Shown: one piece after another, positions 1-8,805 of the stretch
How the letters are laid out: every line of letters starts with the position of its first letter
Numbering within the stretch: position 1 is the stretch's first letter
NCBI GenBank assembly: GCA_934754505.1
Contig: CAKVIE010000007.1
Span: 43,684 to 107,683, forward strand
Length of the DNA: 64,000 bases
Origin: an uncultured Candidatus Melainabacteria bacterium
GTDB lineage: Bacteria > Cyanobacteriota > Vampirovibrionia > Gastranaerophilales > Gastranaerophilaceae
Reading direction: 5' to 3'
Translations under genes and position numbers: made by a program
The notes under the pieces: model-generated
What the model saw: only the letters and a program-made list of their open reading frames with translations
What the model was told of the DNA's origin: nothing
The model's database searches: none

Positions 1-1391
1 CTTAAAAGAATTAAAGAGAACAAGTGTATAAATACATATTTCGAAATCTGTATCGTACATAAAGAATAAGTAAAATATATCAAAAATATAAATAAGGTTT
101 TAATTGTTCCGTTGCAATAATCAATTTTTTCTTTATTATCATTTAATTTTTCGACCTGTATATAATCGAAAATCATATAACCGGAGAGAAAAAACAAAAT
201 TGCAAACGGTAAAACATATTCAAAAGCTGTTTTATCAAGAACGAAAATTCCAATTGCCGCAGATAAATATAACACAGTCAATAAAACTAATAAAAATATC
301 GGCATTTTACGGTTTTCGACAAATAAATTTTTAATACCCGATGACAAAGTTAATAATTTATTTTCATCTTTCGGTAAATGATTATAAGCTCCAACAACAG
401 CAGCAACAATCAAAAAGACAGATGTAATTACCGGAACAATAATGTTGAAAAGCAATTCAAAATCGGTACCCGATAAAGAAAATATAAAAACTCCGGGAGT
501 TTTGAAAATGTTGTACAAAACAATTGAATATAATATCAGCATTACAGCCAAAGCTTTTTTGTTGAAAGATTGGTTAATAAAAATCAAGCAAACACCGATT
601 GCTGATACAATATATACAGGATTTGTATATAATTTAAAATCATGAATATTATTCATTAAATTAGTATAAAAATTATTAAAAGCATATAAATTCATACAAT
701 ATTGCACGCTTATTGTATATAAAGCAGCTATGAAAATCATTACGGCACTAAAAATTTTCAGATTTTTATTTTCAACTTTGGGATTAATAGCAAGATAAAG
801 CATAACAGCTATAAAATAAACTATACCCAAAAGCATATTTACTTGAGAATTGGCAAACTGCAAGGACAACAAAAAAGCGAGAAAAACATAATCTTTTGTT
901 TTATATTCCAAACCCGAATTTAAATATTGAACGAGCAAAAGGAATACTTGCAATCCGAGAATTTGATTCATTAAATTTTGTAAAAATACAAAACTAAAAC
1001 TCGGTATTATTGCAAACGCATATATAAAAAGTTGAAAATAGAAAAAAGCCTTTTGATTTGATTTATTTGCTAATTTGTAGCTTGCAAATAACAACAAAAG
1101 CGGATACAAAAGGTAACAAACACCGAAAATATTGACCATTGTCATTTTATTTGAAACAAAAAATTGAGCTATATAGAACGGTATTTTAAATATTAAATCA
1201 GTCATAAACGCAGTACTTGCGTTGAAATTCAAGCTTTCAATATTTTTGAATATTACCAAAGCTCCGACAGTACCTGTATTTTGCAAATAAGCAGAAGTTG
1301 TAAAGACAAAAATCATATTAATTAAACAAGCTAATGCAGCAATTATTGCTAATAAAAAAACTCTGTTTTTTAAAACATTCTTGAAGTCCAT
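1..1391 (-). CDS. Multi-pass membrane protein, partial (3' end beyond the left edge)
   Basis: An open frame of 463 codons runs on the minus strand from an ATG at 1389-1391 to the left edge without a stop, so the C-terminus is missing. A good ribosome binding site (AAAGGAG, about 1398-1404) precedes the ATG. The protein begins MDFKNVLKNRVFLL and is almost entirely hydrophobic segments separated by short Asn/Lys-rich loops; I estimate ten or more transmembrane helices. I do not recognise a family. The layout resembles large polytopic envelope proteins such as lipid-linked sugar transferases or flippases, but I see no diagnostic motif. The short plus-strand frames inside it are shadows. Confidence 0.75.
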   Translation of the reverse strand, partial: MDFKNVLKNRVFLLAIIAALACLINMIFVFTTSAYLQNTGTVGALVIFKNIESLNFNASTAFMTDLIFKIPFYIAQFFVSNKMTMVNIFGVCYLLYPLLLLFASYKLANKSNQKAFFYFQLFIYAFAIIPSFSFVFLQNLMNQILGLQVFLLLVQYLNSGLEYKTKDYVFLAFLLSLQFANSQVNMLLGIVYFIAVMLYLAINPKVENKNLKIFSAVMIFIAALYTISVQYCMNLYAFNNFYTNLMNNIHDFKLYTNPVYIVSAIGVCLIFINQSFNKKALAVMLILYSIVLYNIFKTPGVFIFSLSGTDFELLFNIIVPVITSVFLIVAAVVGAYNHLPKDENKLLTLSSGIKNLFVENRKMPIFLLVLLTVLYLSAAIGIFVLDKTAFEYVLPFAILFFLSGYMIFDYIQVEKLNDNKEKIDYCNGTIKTLFIFLIYFTYSLCTIQISKYVFIHLFSLILL

Positions 1392-1438
1392 AAATATACT
1401 CCTTTTGTGAAAATATTATCACAATAAAAGCAAAATAT

Positions 1439-1846
1439 TCAAGGATTGTTTCTTATTATTACAAAGTTTAGAAACACGGCAAAAATGCACCAAATAAAAT
1501 AAGGCAGAAACAAGAATGCCGCAACTGCGGAAATTTTTTGAAAGAATAAAAAGCAAAGTCCCACGACAAAAGCCAATATTACCGCAACATAAAAAGCATA
1601 CTTTATATTTTCGCAAAGGAAAAATACAACCGGCCAAAGAATATTCAAAAAAAGCTGCAACATAAACAAAGCCAAAGCATAGAGTTTCAAAGTATTATTC
1701 TCTGCAAACAAAATCAATAAAAGCGATACAAACATCAACAAATAAAGGATTGACCATACGTATTTAAAAACAGCAGGCCTCGGCGTTATAGAAGGTAAAT
1801 TTAAAGACTTGTAAAAATCATTAACGAACATAAATGAATAATACAA
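1439..1846 (-). CDS. TspO/MBR family tryptophan-rich sensory protein, short form
   Basis: The 135-residue protein matches the TspO/peripheral benzodiazepine receptor family: a SLNLPSITPRP segment followed by VWSILYLLMF, then LFLNILWPVVFF, and a final LPYFIWCIFAVFLNFVI helix. Family members are membrane proteins that bind tetrapyrroles or related ligands. Most are about 150-160 residues with five helices. Here the first helix is missing or very short, leaving four. The frame opens at a TTG (1844-1846) with a weak GAAGAAG upstream; an internal ATG at 1829-1831 lacks a binding site. It is transcribed away from atpD. Family assignment is fairly firm; ligand and function are unknown. Confidence 0.7.
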   Translation of the reverse strand: MYYSFMFVNDFYKSLNLPSITPRPAVFKYVWSILYLLMFVSLLLILFAENNTLKLYALALFMLQLFLNILWPVVFFLCENIKYAFYVAVILAFVVGLCFLFFQKISAVAAFLFLPYFIWCIFAVFLNFVIIRNNP

Positions 1847-1905
1847 ATATTTTCTTCTTCTTTCATTGGCTAAACGGGCAATAATTTATAAAAATTAATA
1901 AAAAA

Positions 1906-1935
1906 ATGGGCATAATAGAAATTTTAATGTATAAT
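1906..1935 (+). promoter_or_regulatory. Probable atpD promoter
   Basis: A perfect TATAAT lies at 1930-1935, 32 bases before the atpD start. The matching -35 position (ATGGGC, about 1906-1911) is poor, so the call rests on the -10 box and on its place in the divergent TspO/atpD gap. Confidence 0.35.
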
Positions 1936-1955
1936 AAGCATAAAGTAATGACTGA

Positions 1956-3377
<1,422 letters not shown>

Positions 3378-3389
3378 TAGAGGCAATTA

Positions 3390-3803
3390 ATGTCAGATAA
3401 AAAAATACATTTAAAAATAATAACTCACGAAAAAATCGTTTATGAAAACGATATTGATGAGCTTTATTGTACAGGTATAGACGGTTCTTTCGGAATATTA
3501 CCTGACCATACTCCGTTTATGAGTGCATTGGCAATCGGTGTTGCAAAAGCTGTTACAGACGGAAAAAATGACTATATTGCAGTTATAGGCGGTGTTTTGC
3601 AATTTATGAATAACAATGCGGTAATTCTTTCGGAAGAAGCAGAAAACGGGAAAGACATTGATTTAACCGTTGCAAAAGCCGAAAAAGAAAGACTTGAAGC
3701 AAGAATCGGCTCACCCGAAGCACAAAAGAATATACAAGCAGAAAATAAAGCATTGGCAATGGCTCTTGCTAAATTTAAAGCAGCTATGAATGAAACAAAA
3801 TAG
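3390..3803 (+). CDS. atpC: F-type ATP synthase subunit epsilon
   Basis: The epsilon subunit of the F1 central stalk, 137 residues, follows atpD by 12 bases and is surely co-transcribed with it. The N-terminal beta sandwich carries the family pattern LYCTGIDGSFGILPDHTPFM and a later YIAVIGGVLQF strand. The C-terminal part (from about residue 90) is a helical hairpin rich in Ala, Glu and Lys, the regulatory arm that can inhibit ATP hydrolysis. GAGGCAA upstream of the ATG serves as ribosome binding site. Confidence 0.95.
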   Translation: MSDKKIHLKIITHEKIVYENDIDELYCTGIDGSFGILPDHTPFMSALAIGVAKAVTDGKNDYIAVIGGVLQFMNNNAVILSEEAENGKDIDLTVAKAEKERLEARIGSPEAQKNIQAENKALAMALAKFKAAMNETK

Positions 3804-3813
3804 GAGAGTATTT

Positions 3814-4341
3814 ATGGGATTTTGGAAAAACGTAAAACAAACAATGACTAACCTTTCTTTCAAAGGACGTTCATCAAGAAAAGAACTCATACATTATGTC
3901 ATTTTTAGTTTCTTATGGGGAATTATTTCCGGACTTTTTTGTTTCTTTCCAATATTTTTTTCTGTCGGACTTTCAGTTGCACAAACAGGAAAGATTGATT
4001 TTACAAATATTTCAACAGGTTTCATTATCTATGCAATAATTTCAATCTTTATTGTCTTAACTGTTGGAATTTGGTTATTTATTGCAAATATAACTCTTTA
4101 TGTAAGACGTTTTCACGACTTAAATTACAGTGGTTGGGCATATTTTATTTACTGTATAATCGTTTTTGTAATAACTCTCGGACCACAAAAATATCAATCA
4201 CTTTGTTCAACAATATCATCACTCTTAGGTTTTGCATTAATGGTATTTTTAATGTCTGCAAAAGGTACATACGGACCAAACAAATACGGAGAATCAAAGC
4301 TCCCTGAAGAAATCACAACGCAACCCGCTCAAGAAGCTTAA
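3814..4341 (+). CDS. DUF805 family membrane protein (first of two)
   Basis: A 175-residue inner-membrane protein of the DUF805 family. It opens with the family's amphipathic segment LSFKGRSSRKE, has about four hydrophobic helices, and contains the YVRRFHDLNYSGW signature before the third helix. It ends with PNKYGE, another family feature. The start at 3814 is chosen because TAGGAGAG precedes it directly; an earlier in-frame ATG at 3790 would overlap atpC and lacks a binding site. It lies 10 bases after atpC and may be read with it. Function unknown; a paralogue follows at 4600. Confidence 0.88.
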   Translation: MGFWKNVKQTMTNLSFKGRSSRKELIHYVIFSFLWGIISGLFCFFPIFFSVGLSVAQTGKIDFTNISTGFIIYAIISIFIVLTVGIWLFIANITLYVRRFHDLNYSGWAYFIYCIIVFVITLGPQKYQSLCSTISSLLGFALMVFLMSAKGTYGPNKYGESKLPEEITTQPAQEA

Positions 4342-4355
4342 TAACACTATTAGTT
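4340..4355 (+). repeat. 16-bp dispersed repeat, copy 1 (AATAACACTATTAGTT)
   Basis: Exact copy of AATAACACTATTAGTT, overlapping the stop codon of the first DUF805 gene. The inner AACACTATTAGTT is close to the 15-bp palindrome AACACTAWTAGTGTT. Exact copies also lie at 4485-4500 and, inverted, at 6694-6709. Confidence 0.75.
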
Positions 4356-4372
4356 GCATATAAATGTTTTAC

Positions 4373-4401
4373 AAAATACCTCGTTAAAAGCGAGGTATTT
4401 T
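4373..4401 (+). terminator. Terminator of the atpD-atpC-DUF805 transcript
   Basis: A perfect 11-bp inverted repeat, AAAATACCTCG and CGAGGTATTTT, with a 7-base loop. The stem ends in a T run. Confidence 0.8.
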
Positions 4402-4405
4402 AATA

Positions 4406-4421
4406 TATAACACGATTAGTT
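4406..4421 (+). repeat. 16-bp dispersed repeat, diverged copy
   Basis: TATAACACGATTAGTT differs from the AATAACACTATTAGTT consensus at two positions and lies between two exact copies in the same gene gap. Confidence 0.45.
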
Positions 4422-4484
4422 TTATTTTATGACATCAGAGAATAAAATACAAATGCGGATAAGCATTTATATTTACTCTCAAGC

Positions 4485-4500
4485 AATAACACTATTAGTT
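4485..4500 (+). repeat. 16-bp dispersed repeat, copy 2 (AATAACACTATTAGTT)
   Basis: Exact copy, followed a few bases later by a possible promoter for the second DUF805 gene, so it could act as an operator. Confidence 0.75.
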
Positions 4501-4506
4501 GTTTTA

Positions 4507-4536
4507 TTGTTTAAAAATAAAAAAAACGGGTACTAT
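4507..4536 (+). promoter_or_regulatory. Possible promoter of the second DUF805 gene
   Basis: TTGTTT at 4507-4512 and TACTAT at 4531-4536, spaced 18 bases, just downstream of a 16-bp repeat copy. The boxes are imperfect. Confidence 0.35.
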
Positions 4537-4599
4537 AAATATAGCAAAGCCCACATACTTATTCATCGACCGATTATTAGTCAATATAGGAGAATATAT

Positions 4600-5130
4600 A
4601 TGATAACATCGTTCGTTAAAACTATGTGTGATTTTTCATTCAGAGGACGTTCCACGTCAAAAGAATTTTTAAATTTTACAATGATATGGTTATTAATCAC
4701 TTTATTGGCATCAACATTTATTTTGACAATGGGTATTTCTGTATTCGGAATAGGTTATAACGCAAGCGGAGAGTTAATAATTTCAGGCAATATGAGGGCA
4801 CTTGGAATATTACCGATAGCGATTATGTCGTTATTAACGGCTTGTTTTATAATGTTTCAAATTTGGGCATTTATATCAGCGTCATTACTTTCGATAAGAC
4901 GTTTACACGATATTAATTTTTCGGGAGTATGTTATTGGGTTTGGATTTCCGCAATTTTGTTTTTAGCAGTCGGAGAATGTTCGCTTCTTACGGCAATTTT
5001 ATTCTACTTTGTAACAGGCGGAGTTATTGTGCTTGCTTCAGCTAAAAGCTATACAAAACCGAATAAATATGGTAATGTTATAAAAACAGATATTTATCTC
5101 GGATTAAAAAATGGACAAGCAATCTATTAA
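4600..5130 (+). CDS. DUF805 family membrane protein (second of two)
   Basis: A 176-residue DUF805 protein, paralogue of the one at 3814. It shares FSFRGRSTSKE near the start, the SIRRLHDINFSG signature and a C-terminal KPNKYGN. About four transmembrane helices are visible. The start at 4600 follows a clear TAGGAGAATATAT; the frame extends upstream to 4429, but that part is low-complexity and covers a repeat copy, so it is not counted. The 258-base gap from the first copy holds a terminator, three 16-bp repeat copies and a possible promoter, so the two paralogues look separately transcribed. Function unknown. Confidence 0.87.
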   Translation: MITSFVKTMCDFSFRGRSTSKEFLNFTMIWLLITLLASTFILTMGISVFGIGYNASGELIISGNMRALGILPIAIMSLLTACFIMFQIWAFISASLLSIRRLHDINFSGVCYWVWISAILFLAVGECSLLTAILFYFVTGGVIVLASAKSYTKPNKYGNVIKTDIYLGLKNGQAIY

Positions 5131-5269
5131 CGAAAAAACTAAGAAAACAAAAAAAGTTAATATAAAAAATATGGGCGTAAATATTGACAAAAACGAGTAT
5201 TATGAAATCGTTTTGTCTAATTCCGCACACCCTGAAGACACCTACAACAGAAGATTTAAGGGCTATTAA
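5111..5269 (+). CDS. Small charged hypothetical protein (52 residues)
   Basis: An ATG at 5111 opens a 52-codon frame ending at 5269. It overlaps the last 20 bases of the DUF805 gene in another frame. The product starts MDKQSINEKTKKTKK and is Lys/Asn-rich in the first half, with a more ordinary second half ending YNRRFKGY. There is no strong ribosome binding site, which would fit translational coupling to the DUF805 gene. The frame fills the gap exactly up to the stop codon of the convergent antiporter gene. No family recognised. Its reality rests on position and on balanced composition in the second half. Confidence 0.5.
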   Translation: MDKQSINEKTKKTKKVNIKNMGVNIDKNEYYEIVLSNSAHPEDTYNRRFKGY

Positions 5270-6646
5270 TTAAAATAAAACAGCGGCTAATAAAGCAAAA
5301 ACAATTAACGGTATATTGTAGTGCAAAAATGTCGGAATGCAGGTATCTTTAATGTGATTGTGCTGACCGTCGGCATTAAGACCTGCAGTAGGACCGAGTG
5401 TTGTATCAGAAGCAGGAGAGCCTGCATCACCAAGAGCAGCGGCAGCAGCCAAAATTACGATTGTTGCGGATACCGAAAATCCTGCACTTTGGCAAATGGG
5501 AACAAATAATACAGCCAAAATCGGAATTGTACCAAACGATGTACCTATACCGATTGTTATAAAAAGCCCGACTATAAGCATCAAAACAGCCGCAATGAGT
5601 CTATTGCCCTGCATTAATGGTTGAATTGCACTTATCAAAGATTCAACACTTCCTGTTGATTGCAATACCATTGCATAACCTGCTGCAATTAGCATTACAA
5701 ATGCGATATAACCCATCAAGCCAACACCTTCATCTATCATTTTGTCTGTTTTTTCATGGCTTATAACACCTGTTGCAAAAATAATTGTCAAACCTGCAAT
5801 AGCACCTAAAGGCAAAGACTTTGTTATAATTTGTGTCATAAATGTAACAAATGCTGCAAATAAAGTTATCGCATGTTTTTTAGTAAACTCAAGCGAACTA
5901 TTGTCCTCAACAACTTCAACATGCTCATTTTCATAAATTCTCGGTTTGCGATAGGTGATGAAAACGGAAATTAACAACCCCGATAACATAGCAAGACCTA
6001 ATATCCATACGGATTTCCAAATTTCGTCCGTAGATACGGGCATGCCGTAACGAGTTAAATTATCAGCAATTAAGCCCTGAAAAATAAGACCAAATCCTGC
6101 AGGGATAACGATGTATGGAGTTTTTAACCCGAAAGCCAAAGCACAAGCAACAGCACGTCTGTCTATTTGTAATTTATTCATCAAACCCAATAAAGGCGGA
6201 ATTAAAATCGGGATAAATGCAATGTGAACAGGAATAAGGTTTTGTGAAAATACTGCAATGACTGTCAAAATCAAAATCAAAAAATATTTATTATTTCCGA
6301 CAACTTTTGATATTCTGTCAGCCAAAACTCTTGTCAAACCTGTATGCATCATAGCAGCCGCAAAAGTTCCCAATAAAATATAACTTAAAGCGGTTTCCGA
6401 ATTTCCACCCATGCCCGAAACGAAAGTTTTCATAATATCACCGAACGGGACATTTGCCAAATGGGTTAAAATATCAGAGAACGACCAATGTTCAGAAATC
6501 ATCAAATCGATAGGAATATAAGCCATGACACCTGCAATTATTGCAGCCAAAATCAAAGCCAATAAGACGTTGACCTTTCTCACGCATAGAATGCATAAAA
6601 GCACTACAGAAATTATTACAGGATTAAATAAAATACTTATACTCAT
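5270..6646 (-). CDS. Na+/H+ antiporter family protein (NhaC/YuiF-like)
   Basis: A 458-residue transporter with about eleven or twelve hydrophobic helices. The C-terminal GDAGSPASDTTLGPTAGLN block followed by HNHIKDTCIPTFLHYN is characteristic of the YuiF-like branch of the Na+/H+ antiporter superfamily. Mid-protein SQNLIPVHIAFIPILIPPLL and the GIGTSFGTIPILA segment also fit. It probably exchanges sodium or an organic substrate for protons across the inner membrane; the real substrate cannot be read from sequence. It is divergent from the XRE regulator at 6746, and the 99-base gap holds a repeat copy that could control both. Confidence 0.85.
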   Translation of the reverse strand: MSISILFNPVIISVVLLCILCVRKVNVLLALILAAIIAGVMAYIPIDLMISEHWSFSDILTHLANVPFGDIMKTFVSGMGGNSETALSYILLGTFAAAMMHTGLTRVLADRISKVVGNNKYFLILILTVIAVFSQNLIPVHIAFIPILIPPLLGLMNKLQIDRRAVACALAFGLKTPYIVIPAGFGLIFQGLIADNLTRYGMPVSTDEIWKSVWILGLAMLSGLLISVFITYRKPRIYENEHVEVVEDNSSLEFTKKHAITLFAAFVTFMTQIITKSLPLGAIAGLTIIFATGVISHEKTDKMIDEGVGLMGYIAFVMLIAAGYAMVLQSTGSVESLISAIQPLMQGNRLIAAVLMLIVGLFITIGIGTSFGTIPILAVLFVPICQSAGFSVSATIVILAAAAALGDAGSPASDTTLGPTAGLNADGQHNHIKDTCIPTFLHYNIPLIVFALLAAVLF

Positions 6647-6693
6647 ATATTAAGTGTATCATAAACAATTTATAATTACAAAAGAAAATAAAA

Positions 6694-6709
6694 AACTAAT
6701 AGTGTTATT
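6694..6709 (-). repeat. 16-bp dispersed repeat, copy 3, overlapping a promoter
   Basis: Exact inverted copy of AATAACACTATTAGTT. Its last two bases overlap the TTGACT -35 box of the downstream XRE gene, which is where a repressor would sit. It also lies in the divergent region upstream of the antiporter gene. Confidence 0.75.
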
Positions 6710-6736
6710 GACTATTATAAGCAATCGAGATAAGAT
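6708..6736 (+). promoter_or_regulatory. Promoter of the XRE regulator
   Basis: TTGACT (6708-6713) and TAAGAT (6731-6736) spaced 17 bases. The ATG begins 9 bases after the -10 box, so the transcript would be nearly leaderless. Confidence 0.6.
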
Positions 6737-6745
6737 ATTTTTGTT

Positions 6746-6970
6746 ATGGAAAAAGAATATATAGAAAAAGTATTAAATAAAATAAAAGATTTACGCAATT
6801 CATCAAACATGAAACAAGCAGAAATTGCGGCAAAAGCAGGCTTTACAACATCGTATTACGGAATGATTGAAAGAGGCAGCAGAACTTTAAGTTTGGAATA
6901 CCTTTGTAAAATCGCAAAAGCATTTGATTGCGATGTAGTTGATTTGCTTATGATGTGTGAAAACGACTAA
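6746..6970 (+). CDS. XRE-family HTH transcriptional regulator
   Basis: A 74-residue single-domain Cro/C1-type helix-turn-helix protein. The HTH is MKQAEIAAKAGFTTSYYGMIERGSRTLS (residues about 21-48, quoted with its gap-free key residues Q23, E25, A27, Y36, E40 and G42 typical of the fold), followed by the usual ALxxAFDCDVVDLL helix. No other domain is present, as in small restriction-controller or plasmid-type regulators. No ribosome binding site is visible; the promoter ends just before the ATG, suggesting leaderless translation. A 16-bp repeat overlapping its -35 box is a candidate autoregulatory operator, and the same word recurs near the DUF805 genes. Confidence 0.9.
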   Translation: MEKEYIEKVLNKIKDLRNSSNMKQAEIAAKAGFTTSYYGMIERGSRTLSLEYLCKIAKAFDCDVVDLLMMCEND

Positions 6971-6981
6971 TACACACAAAA

Positions 6982-7025
6982 GCAGCAAATAAAAACTTGG
7001 AAAATTTCAAGTTATTTTTTGCTGA
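6982..7025 (+). terminator. Terminator after the XRE gene
   Basis: An imperfect hairpin built on AACTTG and CAAGTT with A-rich and T-rich flanks (TTATTTTTTGC) lies just after the XRE stop. Confidence 0.5.
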
Positions 7026-7030
7026 AATAA

Positions 7031-7312
7031 TTACGGACAAATTGATTCCCAATCGATATCGTCTTCATCAGGCTCGCCGGGTTCTTTAATTTCACAATCA
7101 TCATCGGAAAGCATAACCATAAGAGTCCAACGGAGTTGTTTTTTGTAATTGGCTCTTGCGGCTTCTTGCGTTTTGGCACAAAAAGCAAAACTCGGTATTT
7201 CCTTGATTTCAATATAATGGTATATATTGCCGTTAAAATCCAAATCTGTGCCCTCGATTAATGTCCAATCAAGGTTCATATAATATTCAATATCTTTTTT
7301 TTCTTTACTCAT
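7031..7312 (-). CDS. Small acidic protein, possibly HicB-fold
   Basis: A 93-residue protein with an acidic tail (EPGEPDEDDIDWES). The middle, from IYHYIEIKEIPSFAFCAKTQEAARANYKKQL, has the beta-alpha pattern of HicB-type antitoxin folds: a strand, a proline-containing loop, then a helix after a T-x-E-A-x-x-N-like motif. No HicA toxin gene lies beside it, so a toxin-antitoxin role is not supported. It overlaps the end of the GerMN gene by 8 bases and is the last gene of the minus-strand run. I cannot assign a function. Confidence 0.6.
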   Translation of the reverse strand: MSKEKKDIEYYMNLDWTLIEGTDLDFNGNIYHYIEIKEIPSFAFCAKTQEAARANYKKQLRWTLMVMLSDDDCEIKEPGEPDEDDIDWESICP

Positions 7313-7922
7313 CTAATGATTTCTCACTTAAAGGTTGTGAAACAGAGATACCTTCTCCGCCGATAATATCAGCCTGTCTGCCGTTTATATGCAAATATAC
7401 AGGCTTATTTGTGTTTGCTAAAGCTGTTTTTATAAGCTGACGCATTCTTGAATAAATACTGTCAGAGCCGCCGCCGTATTCAAAAGCGGAATTGACATTG
7501 ATAATGACTTTATCCGCAGAAGTTGTAATTGACAACACTTTGGAAGACGAAGGAATTTCCGAGTAAATTCCTTTTGCAGTTTCAGACTTTGTTTCACCTT
7601 TAAATAAAGCATTTACGGCAAATGAAAGTTTGTCGTTGCCTGACGGTAATTCTCTCGCAACAGGTTTTAAGAACTGAGTGCCGTTTTTATCAGTAGTCAA
7701 AAGATATATATAAACGGTTTCAACGGTTTTTGGCTGTTCTTCTTTAGGTTCTTCTTTTTGTTCAGGTTCTTCCGTATTTGACGGAGTTGGAACCTGTTCA
7801 ACCTCTTCGTTTTGAGGACCTATTACGGGCATTTTAAATTTTCCGCCGCCAAAAGTGTCATAGCCCCACCAAAGCGCCAAACAAATTACTATAAAAACTA
7901 TAAATTTAGAAAAATTATTCAT
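7305..7922 (-). CDS. GerMN-domain envelope protein
   Basis: A 205-residue protein with an N-terminal membrane anchor (residues about 6-25, FIVFIVICLALWWGY), a Pro/Glu-rich linker (about 40-65), and a C-terminal GerMN domain. The domain is seen in VETVYIYLLTTDKNG, the LSFAVNALFKGETKSE helix, SEIPSSSKVLSITTSADKV and the final VYLHINGRQADI strand. GerMN domains are found in spore germination protein GerM and in non-sporulating envelope lipoproteins, and probably bind cell-wall components. There is no lipobox Cys. It sits one base after the DUF2993 gene, in the same operon. Confidence 0.75.
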   Translation of the reverse strand: MNNFSKFIVFIVICLALWWGYDTFGGGKFKMPVIGPQNEEVEQVPTPSNTEEPEQKEEPKEEQPKTVETVYIYLLTTDKNGTQFLKPVARELPSGNDKLSFAVNALFKGETKSETAKGIYSEIPSSSKVLSITTSADKVIINVNSAFEYGGGSDSIYSRMRQLIKTALANTNKPVYLHINGRQADIIGGEGISVSQPLSEKSLDE

Positions 7923-7923
7923 A

Positions 7924-8805
7924 TTACACCTTATTTGTTATAACACAATTTTTCGGAATAAGAAATACTCCTTTTATATGCAATTTATTATCTTTAATAT
8001 AAATATCCGTGAAATCCAATTTACCATTGGCATTTTCGGCAAGTTCAACCGTGTAATTCAACGGGTTATTTTGAGTCAGCATAAGTAAAATTTTGTTTAC
8101 ATCTTTATACAATCTTCTATCAACACCTGAAATATATGTAAGAGTCGGACGTCCGTTTTTAACAGCAATACCTGTTGTTAAAGTTATTCTTGTATTGATT
8201 TTAAACATTCTGATTTCACATATCACACGCAATTTGTTATTTTCGATTTTCCACAAAATATTATTAACTTTCACAACATTATGTCTGCCAATCGGATAAG
8301 TAAACAAATTTTTGTTTTGTGAATAAAAGTAACTCGTCATATAATTCAAATCATCATTGGTTAAAGACGTTTCAAATTTAACGGGAATATCATAAGGAAA
8401 TCCTATCAAATCCTTTTTATACAAAAATCTGTTATAAGGACAAATGCTCTCCGCCTTGAAATCCGACAACGATACACCTTCAAATTTGATTTTTGAAGAA
8501 GTTATTTTCAATTTTTCAAACTCACCGTTTCGAAGTGCCTTTGCACTTTTTGTCTTTAATTGCAGCTTTATCGGTGATTTATAAGTCGCTCTCAAATATA
8601 CTTGTGCAAATTTTTCAACGGTTTTTCTTTCGAGAAAATCCACACCCGTAACCTTTTCAAGAAACATACCCTTTGTCGGATTATATTTTTCACAAGTATA
8701 ACAACTCGAAGCAAATGCTGTTTGAGCATTAACAAAGAGCAATAACACTAATAGTGTTTTTAAACTATTGAAGAAAAACTTTTTTAATTTTAACAACTTT
8801 TTCAC
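7924..8805 (-). CDS. DUF2993 (LmeA-like) secreted lipid-binding protein
   Basis: A protein of about 293 residues with a signal peptide (hydrophobic LKTLLVLLLFVNAQTAFAS). It is followed by a DUF2993-type body, seen in the LRNGEFEKLKITSSKIKFEGV and LSDFKAESICPY stretch. DUF2993 proteins occur in Cyanobacteria and Actinobacteria; LmeA binds phospholipids in the cell envelope. The start is uncertain: a GTG at 8803-8805 and a TTG at 8815-8817 both lie inside the end of truB. A 16-bp repeat copy forms part of the signal-peptide coding sequence. Cysteines at the start of the mature part (SCYTCEKY) may form a disulfide. Confidence 0.68.
   Translation of the reverse strand: MKKLLKLKKFFFNSLKTLLVLLLFVNAQTAFASSCYTCEKYNPTKGMFLEKVTGVDFLERKTVEKFAQVYLRATYKSPIKLQLKTKSAKALRNGEFEKLKITSSKIKFEGVSLSDFKAESICPYNRFLYKKDLIGFPYDIPVKFETSLTNDDLNYMTSYFYSQNKNLFTYPIGRHNVVKVNNILWKIENNKLRVICEIRMFKINTRITLTTGIAVKNGRPTLTYISGVDRRLYKDVNKILLMLTQNNPLNYTVELAENANGKLDFTDIYIKDNKLHIKGVFLIPKNCVITNKV
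8741..8756 (+). repeat. 16-bp dispersed repeat, variant copy inside a gene
   Basis: AATAACACTAATAGTG, extending to a perfect 15-bp palindrome with odd centre, AACACTAATAGTGTT (8743-8757). It lies within the signal-peptide codons of the DUF2993 gene, so it is the one repeat copy clearly inside a coding region. Confidence 0.6.

Noticed and set aside
104..645. Short plus-strand frames at 104-334 and 442-645
   Set aside because: They lie inside the large minus-strand membrane protein frame and show no binding site or family likeness.
7031..7312. HicAB toxin-antitoxin pair
   Set aside because: Only a HicB-like fold is suggested; no adjacent HicA-like small basic protein exists.
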